Positions 34,596 to 44,806 of a stretch of 64,000 nucleotides of DNA are shown here, piece after piece. The first letter of the stretch is position 1. Each line of letters opens with the position of its first letter. A program made the position numbers and the translations under genes. The notes beneath the pieces are model-generated. The model was not told where the DNA came from and made no database searches. It was given only the letters and a program-made list of their open reading frames with translations. Origin of the DNA: CAKZLS01 sp963701445 (GTDB lineage: Bacteria > Pseudomonadota > Alphaproteobacteria > Rhodospirillales > Defluviicoccaceae); assembly GCA_963701445.1 (NCBI GenBank), contig CAVPAM010000002.1, forward strand, positions 62,001 through 126,000, in the 5' to 3' direction.

Positions 34596-37500
34596 CCCGC
34601 TTCCGGCGGAGATGGCCTGGCGTCCCGGAAACATCCGCTGGATGCCCACGAACAGCACCGGAACCAGGAGCGTGCCCAGAACGGCCGCCGCAATCATGCC
34701 ACCAAAAACCGGCGCGCCCAGGGACTGCCGGCTGACGCCCCCGGCGCCGGTGGCGATCACCAACGGGATGGTCCCGAGCACGAACGAAAATGCCGTCATC
34801 ATCACCGCCCGGAACCTCAACCGGGCGGCCTTTAGCGCGGCGGTCCGGGGGCCGCGGCCGGCGCGGTATTCCTTGAGAGCGAACTCGACGATCAGGATGG
34901 CGTTCTTGCTGGCCAGCCCAATCAAGAGCACAAGGCCGATCTGGGCGTAGATATTGTTCTGCTGGCCGAGCAGCAACTGAACCGCCACGGCGCCAAAGAT
35001 CGCCGAGGGTACGGACAGGATCACCGCGAACGGGATCGACCAGCTCTCGTACAGGGCCACGAGCGACAGGTATACGAAGACGAACGCCAACGCGAAAATG
35101 ATCGGAGCCACGTTGCCCGCCTTGATCTCCTGCAGCGAAAGGCCACTCCATTCATAGGCGGTACCGGGCGGCAGCGTGCTGGCGGCGATCCGCTCCATGG
35201 CGGCGATAGCTTCGCCGGAACTGAAGCCCTCCGCCGCCGAACCGTTGATCTGAGCCGAACGGTACAGATTGTAGCGCGAAATGGTCTCGGGGCCGACCGT
35301 CGACGACAGCGAGACCAGCGTCTCCAACGGGATGATTTCGCCGCGATCATTGCGGACATAGAGCCGCAGGATATCGTCGGGGTCGTCGCGGGCGACCAAT
35401 TCGGCCTGCGCCCGGACCTGAAAAACGCGACCGAATTTATTGAAATCATTAATGTAAAGAGAACCAAGCTGGGTCTGCAGCGTGGCGAAGATCTCGTTCA
35501 GCGGAACCCCGAGCGTCTTTGCCTTTCGCCGGTCGACGGCAACAGCGATGCGCGGCCCTTCTGCCTGGAAGGTGGAGAATACGCGGGTCATTTCCGCCTG
35601 CTGGTTGGCGGTGAACACGAGCGCGCGCATGGCCGCCGCCAGATCCTGCGGGGTGCGCCCGGCGACATCCTGAAGCTGAAACTCGAAGCCGCCGGTCCGA
35701 CCCAGGCCGCGAACCGCGGGCGGGTTGAAACCGAACACCTTTGCTTCCTGGATGGCAGCGAAACGGGGCTGGAGTTGCCCGAGGATCCGGTGGACGCTCA
35801 GGTCCCTCGCCTCGCGTGCCGCAAAAGGCTCGAGCACGGCGACCGCGAACCCGGCATTGGTGGCGACGCCAGAGATCAGGCTGAAGCCCCCGATCCAGAC
35901 CACCTGCTCGATTCCCGGCGTCTCGGCCATGATGGTGTAGACTTTTTCCAAGACCTGACGGGTCCGCGGCAACGCGGCGCCATCGGGCAATTGCGCGTCC
36001 ACGAAAAAGTAACCCTGGTCCTCGTCCGGAAGGAAGGCCGATGGAAGCTGGGCATAGCCGAAGACCGTGGCGCCGAGGAGCGCGGCAAAAACGACCACCA
36101 CGATACCCACGCGCCGCACCAAAAGCGCGACCGTGGCCCCGTAGCGCGCGGTAACCCAGGAAAATCCCCGCTCGAACACGCGCAGCGGAAGCCACGGCCG
36201 CCGCGCCGGTCCGCCAAGCAGCGCGGCGCAGAGCGCCGGGCTGAGGGTCAGCGCGTTCAACGAGGAGATCGAGACGGAGGCGGCGAGGGTCACGGCGAAC
36301 TGCTGATAGAGCTGCCCGGTAATCCCGGGCAGAAAGCCCACCGGGACGAAAACCGCGAGCAGCACGACGGTGGTGGCGATGACCGGTCCGGTCACCTGCC
36401 GCATGGTCTCGATCGCCGCCGGCCTCGGCGCCATGCCCTCGCCGATCAGGCGCTTGGCGTTTTCGATGACGACGATGGCGTCGTCCACGACGATCCCGAT
36501 AGCCAAGAGAAGACCGAACAGCGTGATCGTGTTGATGGAGTACCCGAGCACGCTGAGAATAAGCAGGGCGCCGATCAGCGAAACGGGGATGGTCGCCATG
36601 GGGATGAGCGTGGCCCGCCAGTCGCCCAGGAAAACGAAAACGACGAAGATGACGAGGGCGGTCGCGATGCCCAGCGTCTTGACCACCTCGATGATAAATT
36701 CCTCGACGAATTCCGTCGTGTCGTACGGAATATCGTGGACCATGTCCTTGGGAAATCTGTTTGCCGCCTCTGCCATGGTTGCGCGACCGCGCGAGCGGTC
36801 TCCAGGGCATTGGCGCCCGGCTGGAGGAAAATGCCGATGGGCACGGACGGCGAGGCGTCGAGATAGGCGAAGCGGTCGTAGGTTTCGGCGCCCAGTTCGA
36901 CGCGCGCGACGTCGGCGAGGCGGACCAGCGAGCCGTCGGCGTTGGCGCGGATGATGATGTTCTCGAATTCATCCACGTCCGAGAGCCGCCCCTTGGTTTC
37001 GAGGGTATAGCGGACTTGCTGGTCGTCGGCGACCGGCATCTGTCCGATCTGGCCCGCGGCCACCTGGACGTTCTGTTCGCGCACCGCCTCGGCGATGTCG
37101 GTGACGCTGACGCCGAGGCTGGCCATGCGGCTTGGATCCAGCCAGATCCGCATGCTGTAATAGGCACCCGCGAAGATCTGGGCTTCGCCGACGCCCGGAA
37201 CCCTGAGCAGCCGGTCGATCAGGTTGATCCGGGCATAGTTGCTGAGGAATGTGGTGTCGAAGGTGCCGTTCGGGGACCCCAGTTCGATAAACATCAGGAT
37301 CGCCGTGGATTGCTTGCGCACGGTGATGCCCTGACGCTTGGCCTCCTCGGGCAGCCTCGCCTCGGCCAGCGCCACCCGGTTCTGGACATTGACCTGGGCG
37401 ATGTCCGGATCGGTTCCGACGGCGAAGGTCACGGTAATCGTCATCGAACCGTTGTTGGAGCTCTGCGACGACATGTACAGCATGCCGTCGACGCCGTTGA

Positions 37501-37708
37501 TTTCCTGCTCGACGGGAATGGTGACGGTGGATTCGACGGTTTCCGCGTTCGCCCCCGGAAAACTCGCCTTCACCTCCACGACAGGCGGCGTGATCGGCGG
37601 GAACTGGGCGACCGGCATCCCCACCAGCGCGAGAACGCCCCCGATGATGAGAACGATCGACAGGACGAGGGCAAAGCGCGGGCGGTCGATGAAATAACGA
37701 CTGAACAC
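34581..37708 (-). pseudogene. RND multidrug efflux permease, frameshifted
   Basis: A restored length of about 1042 residues matches AcrB/MexF-type hydrophobe/amphiphile efflux pumps. The N-terminal part (37708 to about 36780) starts MFSRYFIDRPRFALVLS, the rest is in another frame and contains TM4 GIVVDDAIVVIEN with the paired Asp of the proton relay. Near 36780 one base seems missing: frame one reads ARAVAQPW, frame two RATMAEAANRFP. As written, translation stops after about 377 residues and no pump is made. It could be a true mutation or an error. The adaptor gene precedes it by 4 bp. Confidence 0.85.
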
Positions 37709-37712
37709 CGCC

Positions 37713-38900
37713 CTACTCCGCGATCCGCTTCTCGGGACTGGCCTCGGTGGGCGCGACCGTCATGCCCGGCCGCACCTTCTGCACGCCCTGGAAAATCACC
37801 CGCTCGCCCTCCGACAACCCGGACTCCACCACGTAATAGATGCCGTGCTGGTCGCCAAGCACCACCCGCCGGATGGCGACGGTGTCATTGTTGTCGACAA
37901 CGAGCACGAAGCGTCCAGCCTGATCCTCCTGCACGGAGGCCTGCGGAACCACCAACCGCTCCTGCTCTTCGCCGATCTGAACCACCACCTCCACGTACTG
38001 ACCCGGCAGCAACAGTTTATCGGGGTTCGGAAACTTGCCGCGCGCAGTCTGGGTGCCGGTGGTTGGGTTGATCCGGTTGTCCCGGAAATCCACCGTTCCC
38101 GCGTGGGGGTAATAGGTGCCATCGCGGAAGCGGAGCCTGGGCGTGATCACCGGATTCGGCTCCCCCCTCTTGGCGCGCTCCTCGTTTCGGCGCCGCGATT
38201 CGAACAGCACGTTTTCCGGAACCTCGACATAGACGTGAATGGGATCCAGTGAGACCAGTTCGGCCAGCGCATCGCTGTCCGGGCCGACCAGATCGCCGAC
38301 GCTGTATTGGGAACGGCCAATCCTTCCGGCGAACGGCGCGCGGATCTCCGTGTAGCTGAGATTGAGTTGGGCGGCCTGGAGTTCCGCTTCCGCCGCCTTC
38401 ACGTCGGCCTTGGCCTGAAGCTCGGCGGCGACGGCATCGTCGTGGGCGGCCTGACTGATATTTCCCCGGCCGAGCAGGGTTTTCGATCGCGCGAGGGCAC
38501 GCCGGGCGTTCTCGAGCTCGGCGTTGGCGCGAGCAAGCCGGGCCTCCGCGCGTGCCACCTCCGTTTTGTACTCTTCCTGCTCGATGACGAATAGCAGGGC
38601 GTCCTTGTCTACGTCGGCGCCTTCCTGGAACAGCCGCTTCTCCAGGAAGCCCCGGACTCGGGCGCGCAGTTCAACGTCCTCGACGGCCTGGACGCGTCCC
38701 ACCTGTTCGACCGTGTTGGCGACCTTCAAGCGCGTGACGGGCGTCACGGTGACCGCCGTCAGGGGCTGAGTTTGCGATTGTGCCGGTTGCGCGCTTAGCG
38801 GCCGCGCGCCGCAAAGCCAGATTGAGCTGATCAACACGCCGAGAACAGCGCCGCCGAGGACAAACCGGAACCAGGGAACGATGGCTCGCATGAATGGCAT
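37713..38900 (-). CDS. RND efflux periplasmic adaptor (membrane fusion protein)
   Basis: A 395-residue AcrA/MexE-family protein. A membrane anchor or signal covers about residues 10-36. A lipoyl/barrel-sandwich domain (VRGFLEKRLFQEGADVDKD) flanks a coiled-coil hairpin (about 115-175), followed by IRAPFAGRIGRSQYSVGD and a C-terminal beta barrel. It would link the inner-membrane pump to an outer-membrane channel; no TolC-type gene is adjacent. It lies directly upstream of the pump gene, which is frameshifted, so the system may not work. Confidence 0.92.
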   Translation of the reverse strand: MPFMRAIVPWFRFVLGGAVLGVLISSIWLCGARPLSAQPAQSQTQPLTAVTVTPVTRLKVANTVEQVGRVQAVEDVELRARVRGFLEKRLFQEGADVDKDALLFVIEQEEYKTEVARAEARLARANAELENARRALARSKTLLGRGNISQAAHDDAVAAELQAKADVKAAEAELQAAQLNLSYTEIRAPFAGRIGRSQYSVGDLVGPDSDALAELVSLDPIHVYVEVPENVLFESRRRNEERAKRGEPNPVITPRLRFRDGTYYPHAGTVDFRDNRINPTTGTQTARGKFPNPDKLLLPGQYVEVVVQIGEEQERLVVPQASVQEDQAGRFVLVVDNNDTVAIRRVVLGDQHGIYYVVESGLSEGERVIFQGVQKVRPGMTVAPTEASPEKRIAE

Positions 38901-39011
38901 ATCCGCAAAAACAAAAGACCGCGACCGGCCGGTCCGCCGATGCCAATATAGCCCCCGCGCTTGACCGGTTGAAAGAAAGATTGTTTCCCGCCGGACAACC
39001 CACCGGCGCCG

Positions 39012-39689
39012 TCACCGCGGGAACTTCGACAGGCGGTCGGCGGCGCGGGTCGTTTCGGGAAGGCGGAAACGGGTCGTGCACGCGAGCACGAAGCGGATCG
39101 CCGTTTTCAGGCCGACACGGTGGCCAATGGAGACATAAACCGGCTTGACCCCCACCCGGGTCCGGAGGACCGCGCCGATGATCTCGCCCTGGTCCATCAA
39201 GGGCGCCCAGTCCCCGCGCGCCCCGCCGGGTTCCCCGTGCTCGCCCACAAGCCGCGACTTGGCGACGCCGATGGTTGGCAGACCGGTAACAACACCAAGG
39301 TGGCTGGCGAGGCCGAAACGGCGGGGATGGGCGATGCCCTGCCCGTCACAGAGTAAGATATCCGGCCTGACCGCGAGCCGGTCGAGCACCGCCAGCACCG
39401 CCGGGATTTCGCGGAAGGACAGATAACCCGGCACATAGGGAAACCGGGCCTCCATCGTCACCGCCGCGGCCCCGAGCGTCTTGAGACTGTCGAAGGCCAG
39501 CACCACGGCTGCGGCCCTCAGCGGGTTGCCGCGGCCATATGCCACGTCGACCCCGGCGACGGTTCGAACCACGCCCAGCCTGTCGACGCGCTCAACCCGC
39601 GCCGCAAGATCGAGCTGCACGGCCCTGGCCTCCGCGACCGAGAGATCCCAGCCATGGTCAAGGGGATCGAACATCCCCCAGCGTGTCAT
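39012..39689 (-). CDS. nfi: Endonuclease V
   Basis: A 225-residue deoxyinosine-specific repair nuclease. AGVDVAYG carries the first catalytic Asp and ILLCDGQGIAHPRRFGLASH the second Asp and metal site. PYVPGYLSFRE is the DNA wedge (PYIP-type) region. It nicks 3' to deaminated adenine. ATG 39674 is an alternative start. It lies alone in its direction, next to the efflux operon. Confidence 0.93.
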   Translation of the reverse strand: MTRWGMFDPLDHGWDLSVAEARAVQLDLAARVERVDRLGVVRTVAGVDVAYGRGNPLRAAAVVLAFDSLKTLGAAAVTMEARFPYVPGYLSFREIPAVLAVLDRLAVRPDILLCDGQGIAHPRRFGLASHLGVVTGLPTIGVAKSRLVGEHGEPGGARGDWAPLMDQGEIIGAVLRTRVGVKPVYVSIGHRVGLKTAIRFVLACTTRFRLPETTRAADRLSKFPR

Positions 39690-39984
39690 CGAACGGCATT
39701 CCGTTCAACCGGCCTTGATCTCCGGGGTGCATATGCACATATCATGAACAATGAAACATTCCTCCCCTCGCCTGGTCTAGTCCCCCTGCGGACCGGGCAA
39801 AACTCGGGCCAGTGCACGTCATCGGCCCTTTTTGGTTCCGATTTGCCCAAGCTGGCCCTGTTTTCAAGGACTTCCAGAACACTCTGGATCGCCCCTTCAC
39901 CGGCCCCAATCCGATTGACCGGGCCGCAGTGAGCGGTTAGCGAGGATGGGACGACAGAGAAACTGGCTCCGGGCTCCGTGCTGA
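39690..39984. other. Divergent intergenic region, nothing recognised
   Basis: A 295-bp gap between endonuclease V and the AEC transporter remnant. It includes GCATATGCACATATC near 39726 but no clear gene or promoter pair. Confidence 0.4.
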
Positions 39985-40571
39985 ATGGCAGATATTGTCG
40001 GTCTCGTTCTTCCGCTCTTCGGACTGATCCTGCTTGGCTTCGTGACAAGGCCCGCCTTATCCGTCAGCCGGCGGGAGCGATGGGCTGGCTGCGGATCTTC
40101 ATCATCTACCTCGCCCTGCCAGCACTGTTCTTCAAGCTCCTCTCGAAAACGCCCGTGGAACAACTGGCCAACTGGGGGTTCGTGGTGAACAACCTGGCGG
40201 CGACATTCTGTGTCTTCACCCTGGTTTTCGCGCTCGCCCTGATCCTTCGCCGCGCGCGTGTTCCCGATGCGACCATTCAAGGACTGGCGGGGGCGTACGG
40301 CAACATCGGCTATATGCGCCCGAGTCTGGCGATCCTGACCTTCGGCGAGCAGACGGCGGTTCCCGTGGCGCTGATCTTCTGCTTCGAGAACATCATGCAC
40401 TTCACCATCGCCCCGACGATGATGGCGGTTTCGGGAACGGAAAATCACACAGTGCCCCGGCTGGCTGTGGAGATCGCACGGAGCATCGCGTTTCATCCCT
40501 TCATCATCGCCACGGTCCTGGGGGTTGGCGCGGCGGCACCCGACCCGTGGCCCGCCCGGACACCCGCCTAA
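39985..40571 (+). pseudogene. AEC family transporter, frameshifted and truncated
   Basis: An auxin-efflux-carrier-type permease remnant. The first frame gives MADIVGLVLPLFGLILLGF, an N-terminal AEC segment; after a missing base between about 40045 and 40085 the next frame continues GAMGWLRIFIIYLALPALFF and several membrane helices. The protein ends at 40571, about 195 residues in total, where the family has about 300-310: the final membrane half is gone and the sequence meets the end of the GST gene. Both a frameshift and a deletion argue for a decayed gene. Confidence 0.75.
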
Positions 40572-41232
40572 GGCCTGAAGTCCGGCGGCGGAGGCCGCTC
40601 CGTCTTGGGCGGATAGCACAGGCGGCGAACGCGGGCACGGCCTCGCAACGCTCGCCCAGCGTCCGCAAGTGAGGCCAGTGCCGTCCGTCGGGCGGGGCAA
40701 TGCCGGTCGCCGGCGCCACCAGACCGATAAAGCCGAGCATGCTGGCAACGGTGATGTCGGCCTGGGCAAGCCGATCACCCAGGAGCCACGGCCGGAACTC
40801 TCCGGCTTCGCGGTCGACCGCGTCGAGGGCGGCTCTCACTTGGCCCCGGCAACGGTCCTTCCACGCCACGGATCGCTGTTCCGGCGTCCGCATCAGGTGT
40901 TCGTAGACCTGCGCCACCAGCTTCTCGTCGGCGCCGAGGCCAAGGGCTACCAGCCGCCAGCATCGGGTTCGCGCGGGCCCCGGCGGCGGCATCAACGCCC
41001 GGTCCGGTCCCGCTTCGCCGCCGAGCCAGTCCAGGATCGCGTTGCTGTCCACCAGAACCTCGCCATCGTCGAGGACGAGCGCCGGCACCCGGCCGAGCGG
41101 ATTGACGCGGCGGACGTCCTCGAAATTACGCATCACCGAAGATCCGTCCCGTTCGAAGGGGACGCCGAGCATGGTCATGGAAACCGCCACACGCCGCACG
41201 AACGGCGAATCCAATTGGCCAACCAGTATCAT
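40504..41232 (-). CDS. Glutathione S-transferase, C-terminus shifted
   Basis: A GST-fold protein with the N-terminal thioredoxin-like domain ILVGQLDSPFVRRVAVS, NPLGRVPALVLDDGEVLVDSNAILD for glutathione binding, and a helical second domain. The first 200 residues look normal. Near 40613 the frame appears to shift: as written the protein runs to 40504 with a basic tail, while the alternative frame gives CYPPKTERPPPPDFRP and stops at 40568, a natural end. The 3' end overlaps the AEC remnant. Function should survive, since the active site is intact. Start 41232 precedes the conserved strand. Confidence 0.78.
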   Translation of the reverse strand: MILVGQLDSPFVRRVAVSMTMLGVPFERDGSSVMRNFEDVRRVNPLGRVPALVLDDGEVLVDSNAILDWLGGEAGPDRALMPPPGPARTRCWRLVALGLGADEKLVAQVYEHLMRTPEQRSVAWKDRCRGQVRAALDAVDREAGEFRPWLLGDRLAQADITVASMLGFIGLVAPATGIAPPDGRHWPHLRTLGERCEAVPAFAACAIRPRRSGLRRRTSGLRRVSGRATGRVPPRQPPGPWR

Positions 41233-41401
41233 GGCACGACCTCCCGTGATCATCCGCGCCGACCGATTTCAGGAAGCCGGAGTATGCGGCGCGACGGTCA
41301 TGTCCGTAAAGTCGGCAAGTCTACGGGCGACCGCCGGATTATTGGCGACGTCTCTGGCTGACGGTGATAACGTATTGGGAGCTTCGAGAGGCTTTGTAAC
41401 C

Positions 41402-42730
41402 ATGCGCGCCTTGGTACCCGCTCGTTTGTCGACCCAGCCCCCTACAGCGGCGGGCGCCGCCGGAATGGGCCGAGCGCCGGGCAAGCAAGCGGCGCGGCGA
41501 TTGCGTTCGGAAAACATCACGAACTCCTCGAAGGAGGGTGAACCGGGTCCCCCGGGGCACGATTTCAGCCAAATTCCCGTTCTGCCCGAAAGCCATTCAG
41601 CCGGCGGCCGGATGCCGGCGGACGTCCAGGAGAAAATGGAGCGCCACTTCGGTTACGATTTCTCCGCCGTGCGCATCCACCAGGATTCCCGGGCCTCCGC
41701 GATGGGCGCTCGCGCCTACGCCCAGGGTCCAAACCTCCATTTCGCGACCGGCGCCTATTCCCCGCGCAGCGTATCGGGCCAGCGGCTTCTCGGCCACGAA
41801 CTCGCTCACGTGGTCCAGCAGGCCCAGGGACGGGTGCGGGTCCCAGCCCAGGCCAAGGGCGGCGCCGGCATCAACGACGACCCGGCGCTTGAACGCGAAG
41901 CGGACCAAATGGGCGCGGACGCGGCTGACGGCAATCAGGCGGACGGCGAGGCGCGAGAAGACCTCGCGGCCCGGTTGCGGCGCATAGAAAGCGGCGGCGG
42001 CAAGCAGCCCGTTCAACGGAAGGTGGCGGTTCCGGCGAAGAGCAAACTGCCTGATTTCGATCAGTTTCTGACGCGGTCCGGGGATACTTATTTCTATCCC
42101 GAACCAATACGGAATAAGGGCGAGCTATCGCTGGAAATCTTCACATCGCTGTTCAATTCGCCAAGATTATTCAAACTGAAGGGAAGCACCGGCAAGGAAG
42201 CGCAGGACAATCTGATGAGCCATCTGATCGCGCGCAAGGGCGTGATCGCCTTTGCCGAAAAGAAAAAGTATGTTTTCGCGGGCGGCACGGCCAATTTCCG
42301 GATGAACCCAAAGTACTGGTGGCTTGACAGGGACAAGGGAACCTTTGGTTATAAGGAGGGCGTCGACCGTCAGGAGGCCCGGGAGGACCTCAACAAGAAT
42401 CCGGACAAATACGCCATCGGCTGCGCTGCGGCCACCAAGATTACGGTGAAGGGAGGCGCTAATGCCCCTCGCGTGGAGGGCTCGACCACGGACGATCACG
42501 ACTGGGTTCCGGGAGAGGACGGCTACATCGAGAACACCGGCTGGAACGGCTCCGACGCCGGTCTCGAGGGGGAGAACATCATATACATGGGCGGCAAGAT
42601 GTACTGGGGGCACTTCGGCAATACGCTCTCAATTCAACCATACACGAAGTGGTTTGAGCTGGTGAACGGTTGGAACAACGGCGCGAAACTCACCCAGGAC
42701 CGCAATTACCCGAGCACCGGAATGAAGTGA
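41402..42730 (+). CDS. DUF4157 protein with C-terminal transglutaminase-like domain
   Basis: A 442-residue protein. A DUF4157 domain (about 50-175) has HDFSQIPV, MPADVQEKMERHFGYDFSAVRIH, the zinc-binding HELAH (132-136) and EREAD (164-168). The C-terminal region (about 215-442) resembles bacterial Tgl protein-glutamine gamma-glutamyltransferases: IGCAAATKI with possible nucleophile Cys341, DWVPGEDGYIEN (367-378), GENIIY (390-395) and GH at 403-404. DUF4157 often precedes toxins, many linked to contractile injection systems, so it may deliver or release a protein-crosslinking toxin; this is inference. There is no signal peptide. ATG 41300 is an alternative start. No immunity gene is obvious. 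Confidence 0.75.
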   Translation: MRALVPARLSTQPPTAAGAAGMGRAPGKQAARRLRSENITNSSKEGEPGPPGHDFSQIPVLPESHSAGGRMPADVQEKMERHFGYDFSAVRIHQDSRASAMGARAYAQGPNLHFATGAYSPRSVSGQRLLGHELAHVVQQAQGRVRVPAQAKGGAGINDDPALEREADQMGADAADGNQADGEAREDLAARLRRIESGGGKQPVQRKVAVPAKSKLPDFDQFLTRSGDTYFYPEPIRNKGELSLEIFTSLFNSPRLFKLKGSTGKEAQDNLMSHLIARKGVIAFAEKKKYVFAGGTANFRMNPKYWWLDRDKGTFGYKEGVDRQEAREDLNKNPDKYAIGCAAATKITVKGGANAPRVEGSTTDDHDWVPGEDGYIENTGWNGSDAGLEGENIIYMGGKMYWGHFGNTLSIQPYTKWFELVNGWNNGAKLTQDRNYPSTGMK

Positions 42731-42976
42731 GCCCTCAGGTGGGCCGTGGAATGTGGCCGGTTCCGCCGGCCATCATGGTGCTCGCAGGGTCCATGGCGTA
42801 CACCCCCCTCCAAGCGATAGTCGAAAACCTCCCTATTTCTGTTTTTGTCATGGTCGTCTTCATCGTATGGTGGTCGTCCGCGTCTTCGGCTCCTTTGGTG
42901 TTGTAGCCGCTCGCCGCCGTCATGAAAGACCCTGAATGGCCCCGTCAGGCTCGAAATTGGACCCGTTGACCTCCCC

Positions 42977-43663
42977 ATGAACACCGATCCCGCCTTCCAC
43001 GCCCTGGCGCGGAATCGCAAATCCGTGCGCGGGTTCAAGGCCGATCCCGTGCCGCTGGCGCTGGTGCGCCGGATCTTCGAGACGGCGCGCACGGCGCCAA
43101 GCAGCGCCAACCTGCAACCGGGTACCTTTGTGGCCATGACCGGCGAAACGCTCAGGCAGTTTTGCGACACCCTCTGCGTGGCCATCGAGCACGGGCTGCT
43201 CCCTTCGGCACCGTTTTCGTACTTCCCCGATCCGATGCCGAAATATTTGCGGGAACGACAAGTCAAGGTGGGCGCGGGCCTGTATGCGGCGCTCGGCATC
43301 GATCGCAAGGACGAGGACGCGCGCCAGCAACAGTTTATGCAAAACTACCGGTTTTTCGACGCGCCGGTGGGCATCGTCGCCTGCATCGACGCACGCATGG
43401 GCAAGGGGTGCTTCATGGATTTCGGCATGATGCTGCAGACCCTGCTGCTCGCCGCCCAAGCCGAGGGCCTGGCGAGCTGCGGCATCGGCGCGCTGTCCAC
43501 CTACGGCCCGTTTATCGCCGAACAACTTCAACTCGGCGAGCACGAAATGGTGGTCTGCGGCGTCGCCCTCGGCTACGAAGACCCTGAGGCGCCGGCGAAC
43601 GGGTTGCGCACGGACCGTCTGCCCGTGGACCAATACGCGCGTTTCGAGGGCTGGCCCGAGTAG
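42977..43663 (+). CDS. Nitroreductase family protein
   Basis: A 228-residue FMN-dependent oxidoreductase of the nitroreductase fold. The N-terminal RKSVRGFKADPVP and ARTAPSSANLQP are FMN-phosphate binding motifs; GIGALSTY near the C-terminus and GVALGYED are also typical. Members reduce nitro groups, quinones or flavins with NAD(P)H. The substrate is unknown. It stands alone between the DUF4157 gene and the convergent thiolase. Confidence 0.9.
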   Translation: MNTDPAFHALARNRKSVRGFKADPVPLALVRRIFETARTAPSSANLQPGTFVAMTGETLRQFCDTLCVAIEHGLLPSAPFSYFPDPMPKYLRERQVKVGAGLYAALGIDRKDEDARQQQFMQNYRFFDAPVGIVACIDARMGKGCFMDFGMMLQTLLLAAQAEGLASCGIGALSTYGPFIAEQLQLGEHEMVVCGVALGYEDPEAPANGLRTDRLPVDQYARFEGWPE

Positions 43664-43678
43664 CGCCCGCCGCCTAGC

Positions 43679-44806
43679 CTAGGGCGAGACGCTCTCGACG
43701 ATCAGCGCCGAACCGAGCCCGCCGGCGGCGGCGATGGCGGCGAGGCCGAGCCCACGCCGTTGCCTCAGTTCATGAAACAGCCGGACAGCCAGGATGGTGC
43801 CCGACGCGCCAATGGGATGGCCCCGCGCCAGCGATCCTCCGCCCGGATTGATCACGTCCGCGTTCAAACCCGCGCCCCGCGCGCACACGATGGCCTGGGC
43901 CGCATAGGCTTCCATCAGTTCTATGACGGTAAACGAGTTCGAATCCATTTGAGCATCGCTTAGCACCCACTCGATCGCTCGGATCGGGGCGATCGCGGGA
44001 AGCTCCGGATCACCGCCCACCGTCGCGCCGGTCACGACACGGAGCGCGAACGCCAGTTTGAGCCGGTCCAAGACCTGCCGTGACACCACCAGCACGAACG
44101 CCGCGCCGTCGGCAGCCACGCTGGTGTTGGCGGTGGTGATGGTTCCGGTGATGCCCGGCGCCCGGGCGCAGGTTTTCAGACTCAACGGTCGGGTGAACGG
44201 ATCGCGGTCCAGGTCGACGCCGCCCGGGTTGACGATCTCCGCCGAGACGGCTTGGCGCGCGGCGCGGGCCTTGGCATGGCTGGCCACCGCCCACGCGTTC
44301 TGGCTCTCCAGAGTAATCCCCTCCTCATCAGCGAGGCGGCTGGCGGCCTCGCTCATATCGGGGTCGCGGTCCGTCCACGGCGTAAAGCGCGCCTGTTCGC
44401 GCAAACGCAGCTCCGCGTTCCAGCCGGTCCTGTAGTGCCGCTGCGGCCGCAGCGAATGGGACTCGCTGCCGCCCGCGAGGACCACATGGGCCTGTCCCAA
44501 CTCGATTAGCGCCTGGGCCAGGATGATCGCGTCGAGGCCGCCGACGCATTGGCGGTCGATGCTCAGGCCGGCGACCGCGTGCGGAAGGCCGGAGGCGAGC
44601 GAGGCGAGGCGCGCCGGGTTTCCCCCCGCGCCAAGTGCGTTGGAGAGGATCAATTCGTCCACCTGACCCGGGTCGGCGCCCGCACGCGTCAGACACGCGC
44701 CGATGGACGCGGCGGCGAGCACTTCGAAGTCCATGTTGCGGAAGGCCCCGCCCGATGGCACGACGGAGGTCCGCGCGGCGGCGGCGATGTAGGCGCTGGG
44801 TGTCAT
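43679..44806 (-). CDS. Thiolase-like protein lacking the second active cysteine
   Basis: A 375-residue thiolase-fold protein. The acyl-accepting Cys sits in DRQCVGGLDA and the catalytic His in GGGSLARGHPIGASG. The usual C-terminal CxGGG motif reads IAAAGGLGSA, with Ala in place of the second Cys that works as the base, so Claisen condensation may be impaired or altered. The length is slightly short. The ATG at 44806 overlaps the stop of the upstream AMP-ligase (ATGA), so the pair is coupled. Beta-ketoacyl-CoA synthesis or cleavage is the family activity; the actual substrate is unknown. Confidence 0.8.
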   Translation of the reverse strand: MTPSAYIAAAARTSVVPSGGAFRNMDFEVLAAASIGACLTRAGADPGQVDELILSNALGAGGNPARLASLASGLPHAVAGLSIDRQCVGGLDAIILAQALIELGQAHVVLAGGSESHSLRPQRHYRTGWNAELRLREQARFTPWTDRDPDMSEAASRLADEEGITLESQNAWAVASHAKARAARQAVSAEIVNPGGVDLDRDPFTRPLSLKTCARAPGITGTITTANTSVAADGAAFVLVVSRQVLDRLKLAFALRVVTGATVGGDPELPAIAPIRAIEWVLSDAQMDSNSFTVIELMEAYAAQAIVCARGAGLNADVINPGGGSLARGHPIGASGTILAVRLFHELRQRRGLGLAAIAAAGGLGSALIVESVSP

